A DNA stretch of 64,000 nucleotides from positions 12,274,001-12,338,000 of the forward strand of contig NC_088307.1 in NCBI RefSeq assembly GCF_032854445.1, written 5' to 3'. The notes under the pieces were generated by a model. That model ran no database searches. It had not been told where the DNA came from and worked only from the letters and a program-made list of their open reading frames with translations. This document shows, in pieces, positions 1-14,000 of this stretch. How positions within the stretch are numbered: position 1 is the stretch's first letter; each line of letters starts with the position of its first letter. A program made the position numbers and the translations under genes. Source of the DNA: Liolophura sinensis. Its lineage: Eukaryota > Mollusca > Polyplacophora > Chitonida > Chitonidae.

Positions 1-152
1 CACATCACCCAAATATACACATATTACACCCAAAGTAATACCTTACTGGTCAGATTTGTTGAGGGTTTGAGGTGAGGGTAGGATTTAATAACAAATGTGG
101 ATTCTCATAAACTAAGTTGTCTGCCTTTATTTACCCTCCTACCACCCAATAG

Positions 153-292
153 GAGCCTGATATCAGAGAATGTGGTAACGGCCAATGACTCCCTGGACCA
201 CCCTCTGTCCTCTATCAGGACAGCCAGCAGTGCCGAGGCCAAAGATGACTCCAAATCTGAGAGTATTGCTGAGGATTTGTCCTACGCTAAAG
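153..292 (+). CDS. CEP350: CEP350 exon (first visible)
   Basis: A pyrimidine-rich tract and AG at 151-152 precede it and a good GTGAGT donor follows. It enters with one base of a split codon and leaves in phase 1. The product is Ser/Asp/Glu-rich and low in complexity, so similarity alone is weak; the in-phase join to the next, clearly conserved exon supports it. An upstream exon must exist outside the window. Confidence 0.75.
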
Positions 293-3200
293 GTGAGTGG
301 ATGTCTGTTTAAATCACAGCAGGTTTTACTTTTGACAGGAATCCAGTTCTCCCCATGACTGCTGTAAACAAAAGCTATTGTAAATCTTCAGCCTTTTTGC
401 ATGTGTGCAAGGTGTTTATTTAACCATATTCTAAAGGTTTTGGCGTGTGTAGACTTTTTTTGTGAAGCCGTGAAATTGGTCAACCCGACCAATTTAGTTT
501 TGTCTCCAAAATCAAATGAGAAAGGCGCATAAATTGCACTGAAAGCTGCTCTTTCGTGTACGAACAGGTGGAGGAATTACAGCATGGGAATCTGCCTGTG
601 TAAAAAATAAAAAAATACTCGTACATAACAAAATATTCTTTGTTTCATGTTGTTACAGTTACATGTTTGAACATTGAATCTCCAGAATGCTTTGTATTTG
701 GACAACGGTCATGGTAGATTCTGGTGGATTCCTACAAAACAATTGGCTGGGAATCCACTTAGATTCTGGTGACGAAAAAAAATAATGGCCTGCATAGAAA
801 GGGATCAAAAGGCAGGTTTCGAGATACCACTTTACAACAACAGAGTAACTTCCCTTTGTGACGCGATGTTAGTTCAATTGGCCAAATTGAACATGGGGTG
901 GTATACAGGATGTAGAAAACTAATTAAAAACGTTCAAGCTGATCTTCTGAATTATATTCCTGGATGGAATTGGGTTCACAGTGAGGCAAAAAATAATGAT
1001 TTTCTGCTGTGATTTAAACACAAATACTGCCTTTTTAAAAAGATAAGCAAGTAGGAAACTGAAAACTTGCACAGCTTTAGAAACCCTTGTATTCACTGAA
1101 GACAACGTTTGTGTAATATCCGTTGTTGTTGTCTGAGGCCACACTGTAACTCGACATTTGTCGTGTGTCGTGTAGGATCTGTAGATGAGTACTCCATGAA
1201 CTTTGACGAGTCGCTCACCGAAGATGAGGTGGAGGAGAAGTCCTTCAGAATGGTGTTGCCCTCAGAGAGTCACCGCCGCAAAGCCAAGCATCAGCGCTCC
1301 CAGTCCGATGTGTCCGTGACATCTGAGGATCAGTCAGGTAGGCGGGTACAAGAGTTCAGATACTTTCTCCACAAAAGGCTATTTGATGCTCTGTCGAAAG
1401 GCTATAGTTTTCTGATACGAGTGAAACGTGACATAATTCATGTTTATAGCCAATGAATGGTCTGTACGAACAAAACGCTTTGGCATACAAGTGCAGATTT
1501 TCATTTGTCGAAGTGGTGCGTCTTCATTATTTTTCAAGTATCACACACACATAGGCAGGTTGTCGACAACCGAGCCTCGTATTTTCAATCAAATTATTTA
1601 TTTATTTATTTGATTGGTGTTTTACGCCGTACTCAAGAATATTTAACTTTACACGACGGCGGCCAGCATTATGGTGGGTGGAAACCGGGCAGTGCCCGGG
1701 GGAAACCCACAACCATCTGGAGGTTGCTGACAGACCTTCCTACGTACTATCAGAGAGGAAGCCAGCATGAGCTGGACTTGAACTCACAGCGACCACATTG
1801 GTGAGAGACTCCTGGTTCATTACGCTGCTCTAGCGCGCTAACCAACTGAGCCACAGATGCCCCGCAATCAAATTAAAACTACATCAGAAATACCTAGTGT
1901 CAATGATCACCCACAAAGGGAATAGGCTCCAAACCTAAAACTCAATCTCTATCAGCAAATGTGAGAAAATTGGGCCAGTATTCACCCTCCCGTTTCGTTC
2001 ACTCACAGTAACTTTGTTACAATCATTTCCATTGGTCATTCTGGATTATCTTAAGTAGACGAGAGGCTATGAACCTCTGCATGGGGAGAATAAGGGATTG
2101 ATTTATTTGTCTATTTACTCTCCACAGAGGAAGTAGGCGAGAGGCTATCAACCTCTGCATGGGGAGAATAAGGGATTGATGTATTTGTCTATTTACTCTC
2201 CACAGAGGTAGTAGACGAGAGGCTATGAACCTCTGCACAGGGAGAATAAGGGATTGATTTATTTGTCTATTTACTCTCCACAGAGGAAGTAGACGAGAAG
2301 CTATGAACCTCTGCACAGGGAGAATAAGGGATTGATTTATTTGTCTATTGACACTCCACAGAGGTAGTAGACGAGAGGCTATCAGCCTCTGCACAGGGAG
2401 AATAAAGGATTGATGTATTTGTCTATTTACTCTCCACAGAGGAAGTAGACGAGAGGCTATGAACCTCTGCTTGAGGAGAACAAGGGATTGATTTATTTGT
2501 CTGTTTACTCTCCACACAGGAAGTAGACGAGAAGATATGAACCTCTGCATGAGGAGAATAAGAGATTGATTTATTTGTCTTTTTATTCTCCACAGAGGTA
2601 GTAGACGAGAGGCCATGAACCTCTGCATGAAGAAAATAAGGGATTGATTTATTTGTCTATTTACTCTCCACAGAGGTAGTAGATGAGAGGCTATGCACCT
2701 CTGCATGGGGAGTATAAGGGATTGATTTATTTGTCTGTTTACTCTCCACAGAGGTAGTAGACGAGAGGCTATGAACCTGTGCATGGGGAGAATAAGGGAT
2801 TGATGTATTTGTCTATTTACTCTCCACACAGGAAGTAGACGAGAGGCTATGAACCTCTGCACAGGGAGAATAAGGGATTGATGTATTTGTCTATTTACTC
2901 TCCACAGAGGAAGTAGACGAGAGGCTATGAACCTCTGTACAGGGAGAATAAGGGATTGATTTATTTGTCTATTTACTCTCCACAGAGGAAGTAGACGAGA
3001 GGCTATGATCCTGTGCATGGGGAGAACAAGCGATTGATTTATTTGTCTGTTTACTCTCCACACAGGAAGTAGACGAGAAGCTATGAACCTCTGCACAGGG
3101 AGAATAAGGCATTGATGTATTTGTCTATTTACTCTCCACAGAGGTAGTAGATGAGAGGCTATGAACCTCTGCATGAGGAGAATGAGGGATTTATTTATTT

Positions 3201-6200
3201 GTTTATTTACTTGATAGTTGTTTTAGTGCAGTACTCTACAAGTTTGCACTGGTACGGTGATGCTCAGTTTTATAGGTGGACAAAGCTGGAGCGTCAGCTG
3301 TAATACATTAACGTGCGCTAAATTACTGAGGATTTTCCCATTTATGATGTACAGATAGGTACATCATATTGACGGAAGACAACATAGATTAAAATTATCG
3401 AGGTGAAAGACGGGGCCTCCGTGGCTCAGTTGGTTAGCGCGTTAGCACAGCATAATGGCCCAGGAGCCTCTCACCAATCCGGACGCTGTAAATTCAAGTC
3501 CAGCTCATGCTGGCTTCCTCTCCGGCCGTAAGTGGGAAGGTCTGCCAGCAACCTGCGGATGGTCGTGGGTTTCCCCCGGGCTCTGCCTGGTTTCCTCTCA
3601 CCATAATACTGACCGCCATTGTATAAGTGAAATATTCTTGAGTACGGCGTGAAACACCAATCCAGTAAATAAATACATAAATCATATTTACGGAAGACAA
3701 CATAGATTAAAATTATCTAGGTGATAGACAAATTTCTCAAATTGAACAATAGACACCACTTAGATAGTGGAGAGGATATGGGTTCTATGTGGGGTCTCAC
3801 TTGAAGAAATCTAATATAGCCCCAGAAAAGGCTGAGCCAGGGTGATGTTGACATGGTTGATAGTCACGTGCCCTCATAAGTCAAATTCCTCGCTGGGCAT
3901 TCAGCATGAAGGGGATAGTGCAACTACTGGTTGACCCGTATCAGTGTAATGGCTCGGCCGGGACAGCTTACTTGCTTTGGGTAAGGCGTCTCAGTGAAGT
4001 AGCACTAGATAAAAGAGCGGTGGAAATCAGTCCTGCAACAAGGAGGTACATTACGTACACTCTGAGGACTCCTTTGTGGTCATATGACTGAAAAATTGTT
4101 ATGTACGATGTTAAACCCCAAGCACTCACTCACTCATTTGTAAGTCAAAGGCTTGATTACCAGGCTCTGACATTTAAAGCTATCCTGTCGTGCCTGTGTT
4201 CTTTTGTTTTCATTTCCAGCACTTTTCAGTGAGGCAGCATTGCAGATACACCAGTAAAATAAATAAATACAGTGAAACTTGCCAACACCAACATCTTGTC
4301 AATACTGAACCTTTCATAAACAGAAATCTGTTCAAAACTGGCATCTTCCCACAGTACCAAGCATAGTTGGTTTGACTATAATGCATGTTTTTGTTTTCTT
4401 ATCAGTGGCTTCTGGAAAATTTGGCGATGACTTCAGCTCCCTGTTTATTGGTGAAGATTCCTTCAACAGATTTACCACAGAAATGGTCAGTCAATACATG
4501 AGGGAGGAGGAGCTAAGGGCCCAGCATCAGGTATTATCATAATGTCCAACTGTATTTAGTAGTAGCTGATTATGCATTGGAGGGCCTATGGGTCAAGCAC
4601 CAGTTGTAATAAACATGTGTGACTGTATTTAATAGCCAAAAAAAAAAACCTTAAAAATTTAAGCAGTAGTTTGATTAGGCTAAGATATAATCTCAATAAA
4701 ATCTAAATATTTCAGGCAGTGTGAGGAAAAAAACAAAAATTTGCCATCCAGATGGTAACATGAATACTACAAAGGTTTTGTTGCCATTAAAATGGATTAT
4801 TTATTGTAGCACATGTAAGAGGATCTTGCCACCCAGTGCCAAGTTTAGGAACAGAACATTTTTTTTATGCTGTTTATTAATTAAAATTTTCAGTGAATTT
4901 CAAGACATTTCGACCTTATTTTACTGTTACCTTTTGTTGGGGTCACAGGTTTTGGGGTTGTCTGTGTTATAAAGTCAGATATGTAGGAAAATGCATGTGT
5001 AAAAACTCTAAGGTTCTCCATATATGCTTAAGGCTTAATTATATATTAAATCTAAATGATATACATGATTCTATAATGGTAATTATACAGCTGACGTTTC
5101 ATATTTATCGTTATAGGCCTCCTTATTACATCTGCGTGAGAAGGCACTGCGTGAGAAGACCAAGGCTGAGTTAGCCTGGCTGGATCAGCAAAAAAAGAGG
5201 ATGAGAAACAAGGGTTCCGACGATGCTTATCCGCAGCTGAAGAAACGTCAGCGTGGAATTATTCTCAAACTGGAACAGGAACAGGCAGAAATCAAACGGT
5301 TACAGGAGGCGAATTTGGCAGCTTCTAAGGAAAGACAACTCATTCTGAAACAGCAACAGGAGCTTCAACAGTTGAGAAAAAGTACCCAGAATGTAAGTTG
5401 AGATAAAGTACCTAGGATGTAAGTTGAGAAAAAGTACCCAGAAGGTATTAAAGTTGAGATAAAGTACCCAGAGTGCAGTAAAGTTGAGAAAAAGTACCCA
5501 GAATGTAAGTTGAGAAAAAGTAACTCGAATGTAAGTTGAGAAAAAGTACCCAGATTGTAAGTTGAGAAAACACACCCAGAATGTAAGTTGAGAAAAAGTA
5601 TTTAGAATGTAAGTTGGAAAAAAGTACCCAGAATGTATTAAAGTTGAGAAAAAGTATCTAGAATGTATTAAAGTTGAGAAAAGTACCTAGAATGTATTAA
5701 AGTTGAGAAAAAGTACCCAGAATGCAGTAAAGCTGAGAAAAAGTGCCCAGAATGCCATAAAGCTGAGAAAAAGTACCCAGAATGCAGTAAAGCTGAGAAA
5801 AAGTACCCAGAATGAAAAAGTACCCAGAATGCAGTAAAGCTGAGAAAAAGTGCCTAGAATGCCGTAAAGCTGAGAAAAAGTACCCAGGATGTGGTTAAAG
5901 TTGAGAAAAAGTACCCAGAATGTAGGTTGAGAGAAAGCATTAAAGGATATAAGTTGAGAAAAAAGTGCCCTAAACATGTAAAATGTAACTTGAAGCTGAG
6001 ACTGGGAAAAAACGCTGTTAATGTCAGATGAGAAAAAGTGCTGATCTTTCAATAGCACCCTAAAATGTAAAGGGAAAAGAAGATCCCTATTGACACTTAA
6101 ATTGTGTTGACAAGTTGAGAAAATGTACTTAAAACTTGATGATAAAAGTGCTTAAAATTTGGAAAGAGCACTAAATGTTTGAAGAGAAAAGCTGCCTCAA

Positions 6201-8044
6201 ATCGTTATTATAGTGGAGAAGAATTAGATGTATACATTTCTATTTGTCTGCCTGAAGGTAACTGTGAAACAGTGTGAGAGAGTATGAGATTGATGTCTGA
6301 CAATTTTTCATTTTACGCTCAGACGTGGGATAAGGTACAGGGTGTGCGACCAGCCCGTGGGAATCAGCCGTTTAGAGCTTACCACCGTCGGGAGGACGTT
6401 CATACAGAGGATGAAGTCAGTCTAGCTGTAAGTACGCTTATAAACTTCTGAGTGAGCATCAGGATGGATGCTCAAAATGGGTCACAGGCTGTACAAAGAT
6501 CATGATGATTTTTGGCTATGCTGCAACATTGTGGACCTCAGCAAAAGATCAGGGTTCGCTTCGGTTGTATTTTTTGAGTGTAATTCGGTGGAAATGGGCA
6601 AAATTTGTGTTGTTGAGGTTTAATTCTATCCTGAAACTGAGGGAGACTTGCTGTTGTTCATCTGGTCTAAGCCACGGATGGGCCAAGCATACTCCATTGC
6701 ACTGTTGGCAGTGATTTGACTTACAATGCCAATTCTTGTATTATTATTAAATTTAATGAACTTGCCTTATATCTGCATATATAATGGAACATTCGCAGAA
6801 ATTTGAAACCTCTACCAGTCCAATTCCTTGTAGAGGGCCTCCGCAGCAAGCTCATGCTGTCTTCCTCTCTGGACGCACGTGGGAAGGTCATGCGAATGGA
6901 TCGTTGGTTCAGCCCACGTTTCTGCCTGGTTTCCTTCCTGCCATCATGCTGGCTGTCGTTGTATGAGTGAAATATTACGGTGTAAAACAACAACCAAATA
7001 AATCATCAAATTTCCTTGAAATTTCACCCAGATTTTGAACTGGTGAATTCACCATGGCATATTTGTTAAATTTTTTTTTTGATTCTTTTTTTTTTTTTTT
7101 TTTTTCATTCAGGGAAAAAACTGGGGTAAACGTAAATATTATTTATCGATGTTGTGTCTCCTATCTCTCATCAAGGTGATAACAGTAGTATGCGTAATGT
7201 TATTACCTGTTTGTGTAGAACAATTTCTATATACACATATATGTATACTTTATCTAAACCCTGACGTTTCGATTATGTTACAGTTGGAAGAAGGGTCTGA
7301 TGCCAACATAACCAAGAAAGGTTTGTTCTGTAATTTACAACTTAGGCCACAAGGATTTTATTTTTTGTTTTTACGGGCAAGTCAACAGAAAAATATTTAA
7401 AAAAAAAAAGGATTAAAAATAAATCTGAAAATCTGTCTTTTCATTTCACCTGCTATTGATATTTGTATGATATATATGTATTTCAAGGCTCTCTGCATGT
7501 AAATGTGCCTTAAACAGGAAAAATTGCCGGAATAGTCCACATTTAGTTTTGTTTTTATATCCTTCACCAACTGTAATGAAGGATTTATTCTGCTGTAAAA
7601 CAACAATTGAAATTGATGTGGCCTTACATGGCTGATTGGCCTATTTTAAAGTTTATCACAATTTCATTTTTAAGGCACCTCCTCCATGATAGTGTTTTCT
7701 TTACCCAAACACTTTTATATGTGTATTTCTTCTCACCGAACTGGATATATATGTATATATCTCCCTTTTATAATACCTAGGTGTATATTCCCTTTAATCT
7801 ATCATGTACTTTCTTTTTGAGTTTGAACTGCATATCCCCTTATTAGGCAGCATAATTTTTGTTGCTTGATATTTGTCAAGTTTTTAATTTGAGTTTGAAT
7901 AGTCCCTGTTACAGTTTCTGTATTTCAGGGTTGATGTTCTGTTTCAGTTTATGCTCTACTCACAAACGTAACCACTTCTTATTAATTAAATGTTCTGTGA
8001 AACACAAAACAAAATATTGGAAAAAGGACAATACATACATATAT

Positions 8045-8075
<31 letters not shown>

Positions 8076-11000
8076 TTTCATGGGTGTTTTACCCTGTACT
8101 CAAAAATATTTCACTTATATGACGGGGGCCAGCATTATGGTCGGGGGGAACTCCACAACCATCCGCAGGTTGCTGACAGACCTTCCCACATACGGCCATA
8201 GAGGAAGCCAGCATGAGCTGGGCTTAAACTCACAACGACCGCATTGGTGAGAGGCTCCTGGGTCTTTACGCTGCGCTAGCGCGCTGAGCCACGAAGGCCC
8301 CCAATACATACATATATGTTGCTGCTCACTATAAATGTTGACAATGAGATGGGAATTTTTAATAATGAGCTCGCTGCTGTCAGCAAAGTATTCATTCACA
8401 TTCTAATTAACCCCAAAAACAGCTGAGTTTTCATTCGTGAAAATCTTTTTAAAGTTTAGTAACATTAGGTAGAAGTCATAGCATCCATTGTATAACAAAC
8501 ACACTCTGAAGTCTTTCAGACATTCAGATTAGACAGAAAGGTGTCTATTTTTTACTGAGAAGCTGCTCAAAATAGAGTACTGTAGCAGCTCCAACAAATG
8601 GCACAAGGCAGTACATGACTAATGAAGGATTCTTGGAGAATTTCGAAGAGAATCACCTTTTGTCATTTGTTGGCATTGTCTCAGCACTGTACAGTTATGT
8701 GTTTGACAGCTGTCAGCAAACATTGAAAAGAGTTAAACCAAAGAACCCTGAACTAAAACAGTTACAGGTTTAGCAGAAAGAGAAAACTGCGGGAACACCA
8801 AATTATTAAAAGGTCCTGCTGAGACTGAAGAAAGGGGGATTGTTTTTGTAGTAGTTATGTCTGCCAGCCTGTAACACATGGGGTAAAGGGTGGGAATGGG
8901 TAAATGGGAGGTCTTTGTCATATTTGGCTGCCTCAGGGTGTGGATCTGTATGGGAAAAATTCTTTGAGTAATATTAACAGTGCTAAACCATGACATCCAC
9001 TAAATTTGCTATGTCCATTTATATGTTCTGGGCTCCCTCCGACCATATTGTGGCCGTCGGCGTATTAGTGAAATATTCTGGACTACAGCGTAAAACACCA
9101 ATCAAATATGTAAATAAATTAATTTATAGGGCCTGTGTTGTTTTCGATCACCAAAGGGGTAATGTATATAGCTATGAGGTTTACAACTGATAAGGCACAT
9201 GTACAGGTAGCTACCGCCCCGTGTTGTGGTAGGCTTGTCAGTGGAGTGGTGTAGATAGACGGTGGATTTTATGGATTGCTGGTGATATATTGACACATGT
9301 CTCTAAGACCAGTGGTTCATTCAGCTGTCAGCCCTAGAATAGGGAGCCGGTTTTGATTTAAGTCGATGCTTGAATTGTGGTGTTTAAAGGTTAATTAATT
9401 TTTTGACAGCATGAATTAAAATTTCAACCACTTTAACAGCTGTTCCCAATATGTTTATACAAACACATTTATATCAAAATTTGAGCCCCTTGAGCCATAA
9501 ACTATGTGTGCTGACGAGGTTGTAAGATGTAACTTGTGTATAAATAAAAAATCGATTTGTGTAATCAGCCTCTAGATGTATGTCCCTGAACAGTGGAAAA
9601 ATTCATTGTTTTTATTATTATCTGTGGAAGATGATACCCGGCCATACTTTTTCAAAGGAAAGATTTCTGAAGAAAACAAGCAAGAGTAGCATAAAAGACT
9701 GGAGTAAAGAGATTTTTTTTGGTACAGCTGGGATAACGATGTAAGAACCTACATCGAAAGGTCACCAACACAATAAATCCAGGAATTGTTATCCATAAGT
9801 AATGCCTCTGTCAACCTATACCATCCCAATTCCTAAATGCCTCTGAAAGAATACAGCTGTACCTGTCTGAAAATATCAAAGGTACCTGAAAGGCTTAGTT
9901 TTGTGGGGTTCAGGATGTGGCCTAAGATATAAAAGAACATAGAAGCTACTCAGCTTTCTTCTTTGTGTGTAAAAATGACTATAAACTACAGTGTTCTGAG
10001 ATCCCAGTTCTCAGCCCGGAATTTAAATAGCCTGCTGTGGCAACATCAGTGGTGATAACTTGTTTTGGGGAGAGCGGAACCTGGGTTGCAAAGCTGGTCC
10101 CACGATCCAAGTTTGTATATCAGTGACGTCATTTTCGAATATTCCCAACCATTGACAGAAAACATGCATTAAATAGAGGGGTTATTGAGAAAAAATTGCT
10201 CAAAAATGAAAAAAAAATTTCATTTGTTTTTTGGCATGTCTTTCTACACGTGCATTTTGCCTTAAAATCACACAGTGTTTTATGGCACTTTTTTATGTAT
10301 CCTTGTGCACTTTATAAAACTAGGTGCATGTAAACTGTGGAGGTAATGGATCCAGGTCACCTTTTAGTGATAAAATTCAGAAAGTGCTAAATCTACCTGC
10401 AATTAGAGGATAGGCCGTACAGGTGATTTTATAAGTCTGCTAATCCATTAAGATCTCCTATGAACAATTTAGGCAGCTGTTGAGATCACATTTTTGGGGG
10501 GATTAAGCTCACCCACAGGCTATGATAGAACAGCTTTTTCCCTTAATGTCCCCACCACCACCCCCACCCCACCCCATCACACCACACCACATCAAGTATT
10601 TTGCTAAGCCACCATTATCATAAGTGGTACCTCTGCCTGTGTAAGACAAGATAAAAAAGACAGTAAAGTTATGACTGCTTTTAAGCCACTCCTATTATAA
10701 ACCCATGTGTCAATCAAATTCTACAACAGCCAATCATATAGGTCCATCTTAATTGTACTCATCAAAGTGACATGTAAAGGTGTGGTTTATGTTTATGATA
10801 TTACTGGATACAATGTGTATGTTTTCAGATATACTTCTCACTGTTGTTAATACAGTCAGACACAGGCTGTAGCTATAGGTTTGCACATTAGGGTATAAAG
10901 CATTGAGTTTATTGTAATGTACATCCAATTTTCTTCTGGTATTGAGAAACTGATGTCTTGATACTGACATGACTGAGGTAGTAATACTAGTGAGTATACT

Positions 11001-14000
11001 TTACTGAATATTTTTCTTATTTCCTTGACCGTTTACAAGCTAGTATGGAGTGTTCAACTGACTGGGAAATGTTGCAATTGCAAGCATTTTTTTCCAGTTA
11101 GGGGTATAAAGGAAGGGTTTTTATTTTATTTTTGAATTTCTCAGTTTGTTTAGTTATAACTTGACATATCGGAAGGTAAAGCGACTGCCTTCCTTTTGTA
11201 TACATGTGTATGTGTAAAAAATATTCAGTGAAATTTTATGTTGAAATGCAACAGTAGACAAGCCCTTCAAGAAAATACCAGTGTAAAGTGCCTTTACTCA
11301 GCCCTTTACCCTCACTCTCATGCCTTGCCTTTTGCGAGATTAGTTTCAATGCCGCCTTTTGTTATGAATTTCGGGTTAAGCACCTCGTGACGGGCAGTGT
11401 TTTTATTGAAACAAACAGGCACATTCCACAAAGCCATATCTGACTTCAGTGTAAGTCAGAATGTCAAATTACGATTTTTAAAGCTTGTTTTCCAGCCCTA
11501 GACATTACTGCTGTCTTAAAACAAATGTGTCAACATTTCAAATTACAATACCTAAAACTTAACATTGTCATGAAGTTTTAAATCTAGAGTTAATTATCTA
11601 AATTAGAAATGGCTTTGTAGAATTGAACTCTGCCAGGTTTCTTTCAATCAGTAATCTGACTATAGGCACCTTCTTGTATTGTCATGACACTTTAGAATAT
11701 TCGAAATAAAATAATATTTGCATTTATATATATATGTATATATATTTATATCTTTTTTCAGATATTAAATCAGATTCAGAAATTTATGCGGAGCCCAAAC
11801 AAAGGAAGAAATCTGAGAGCAAAGTGATGACAAAGTTAAAGAATGTCCATTTGGATCAGAGGTAAGTTGTAAAACAACGCAGCTCTGTGAGTCAGATGAT
11901 AGAAGCAGACAGAAGTTTTCACTTTACTGAAGAACCAAATCACAAATTCAAGTAAACCTCTTATTTCACATGCGAATAACATGCTAGCACCGTATTCGAG
12001 ACAGCGTGTTACTGAAGGTATGAGCTTGAGTGGTGAATAGGGTGATATTCATTATTCAAGCAACGAAACATGAATATAATCCTAAGTTATATATTGCCAG
12101 TACGTTATTTGATATTCAAAAATTCAGTGTGGCTCTAGCATTGATTTTCGAATAACAAATTTTGTGCTAACTTCTATATTGTCAGTACGTTATTCGCGAT
12201 TCGAATAACAAATGTGCTGCTAGCATGTTATTCGAATAACGAATATTACACTAACTTCTGGTTGCCATGGCTACTTCTCAGAGATTTCGTGTGACTTAAT
12301 AACAGTTTTTTTTCCATCACAGTGCAAACCTGAGAAAAAATATGAAAATGTTTTATATTTTATAGCATTCATGAACTTATCTTTTTCGGTTTCTTTGTGT
12401 TTTGTTCATTGTAAGTCTGCAACATTTTTTGTACCCCTGCAGCATTGACTGCATTGGAATTTAGTCTTCTGATTGTTGTGAAAATGAAGCAAAAATCCTT
12501 TGTTTTTGTCACTACAGCTGTAACCTTAAAACATAATACTGTGCATACATTTTCTCGGCATGCCATGCTTCTCCCAGGAATGTTTCATAATATTAGATGG
12601 AGTAGAGGTCCAAAAGATTGAAGAATTTGGGCGGTTTTGATAATGATTAGCAGTAGTGTTATTATTTTCCTAAAACGCCAAGGTAGTTAGCTTGCTTGAA
12701 GCAATGACCCAGGCGCCTCTCACCAATGCTGTCGCTGTGAGTTCAATTCCAGCTCATGCTGGCTTCATCTCCAGCCATACATGAGAAGGCCTGTCCCCCG
12801 GGCTCTTTCCAGTTTATGAGTAAAATATTCTTGAGTAGGGCGTAAAATCAAATAAATAAACAAAATCTAAATAATAAAGAGTTTTCTGTGTTGTGCAGTT
12901 GTGATTCTGATGAGAATAACTTGATAACTGTTTGTTTAAAATAGAATAAAAATAAAATACAGTGTGAATATAAGAACATTGTTGTGACTAAGTATTTTTC
13001 ATCTTCCCTAAAATTTATGTATTTTGTTTTCATTTTCTGGTAAAATGTAATAATTAGACCCAGTTTTCAGTGTCACTTTGAGAACCCAAAACTGTATGAA
13101 ACGATTTCTGCTTTCATTAGATACCTGACAGCCAGGGAAAAGAAACTACGCGATCGTCGGAAAAATGCCGAACAACTTCTGGCCTGGAAGAAAAAACTAG
13201 ATGACGAGGAGAAGAAAATTTATGAGCTTGAGAAACAGGCCATTGACTTGTGGGAGGATGGGGAGAGGAAGAGTGGAAAGAGAACCAGCAGGTCGGAGAA
13301 AGGGACAGGGAAAGACGCAGCGGATGGGGCCAGAGATAAAAGGGCAAACAAAGGTAAAGCTATTGATACCTGCCAGTCTAATAGTTTCATATATGTAGAG
13401 ACAAACAGTGATCCATTGTCAAGACATTACCTAGATAGGGTGGTCTATGGAGCGGAATAACAGACCAGGAGGGTATAAAGACCTGGTCAGAGAGGGATCA
13501 GCTATACCTGTGTGACTGTAACACAGAAACTCAGCTGCCTGGACATCTATGAATGTAACATATTCCAAAAGAACACATTTCATCCTATCTGGAAGTACAA
13601 GAATTGCTTTGTTGTAGCAGTTATTTCCAGGGCTGGACAGAAGATTGCAAGCATGATGGATCTACACAGGCAAACAGGGCAGATAACCCATTATAAATGG
13701 CTTTCCTGGCCAGCAGTTGTGATTGCATTTTTCTTTTGTCAGGTCCAAGAAAACAGGCCTAAAATTGAACTAAATCACAACATATGGTATATCCCTGGTA
13801 TAGCTAGAAATATGCTCTTTTTGAATCTGTTCACTTGATAGATGCTTACGCAGTAAATTCTGTGTTAAGGTCACTAAAGTGTAGTTGACCCATCCCAGAT
13901 TTGTTATTTGTACCCATTTCATCTGTCATTCCGGCCTAAAGGCCATCAAACCAGCAAGCAGCGCATCATTAGAACAGTTGTAGAGTATCAGTTGAATCTA

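Noticed and set aside
785-1012. Possible extra CEP350 exon in the first intron
   Set aside because: No good splice sites; the phases of the neighbouring exons already join directly.
2023-3174. 383-codon - strand frame as a real gene
   Set aside because: It is entirely minisatellite, with no non-repeat domain, signal peptide or supporting splice sites. Kept as a finding, not as a gene.
5687-6058. 123-codon - strand frame rich in FWVLFL
   Set aside because: Antisense of the intron minisatellite; hydrophobic look comes from AAAAAG units.
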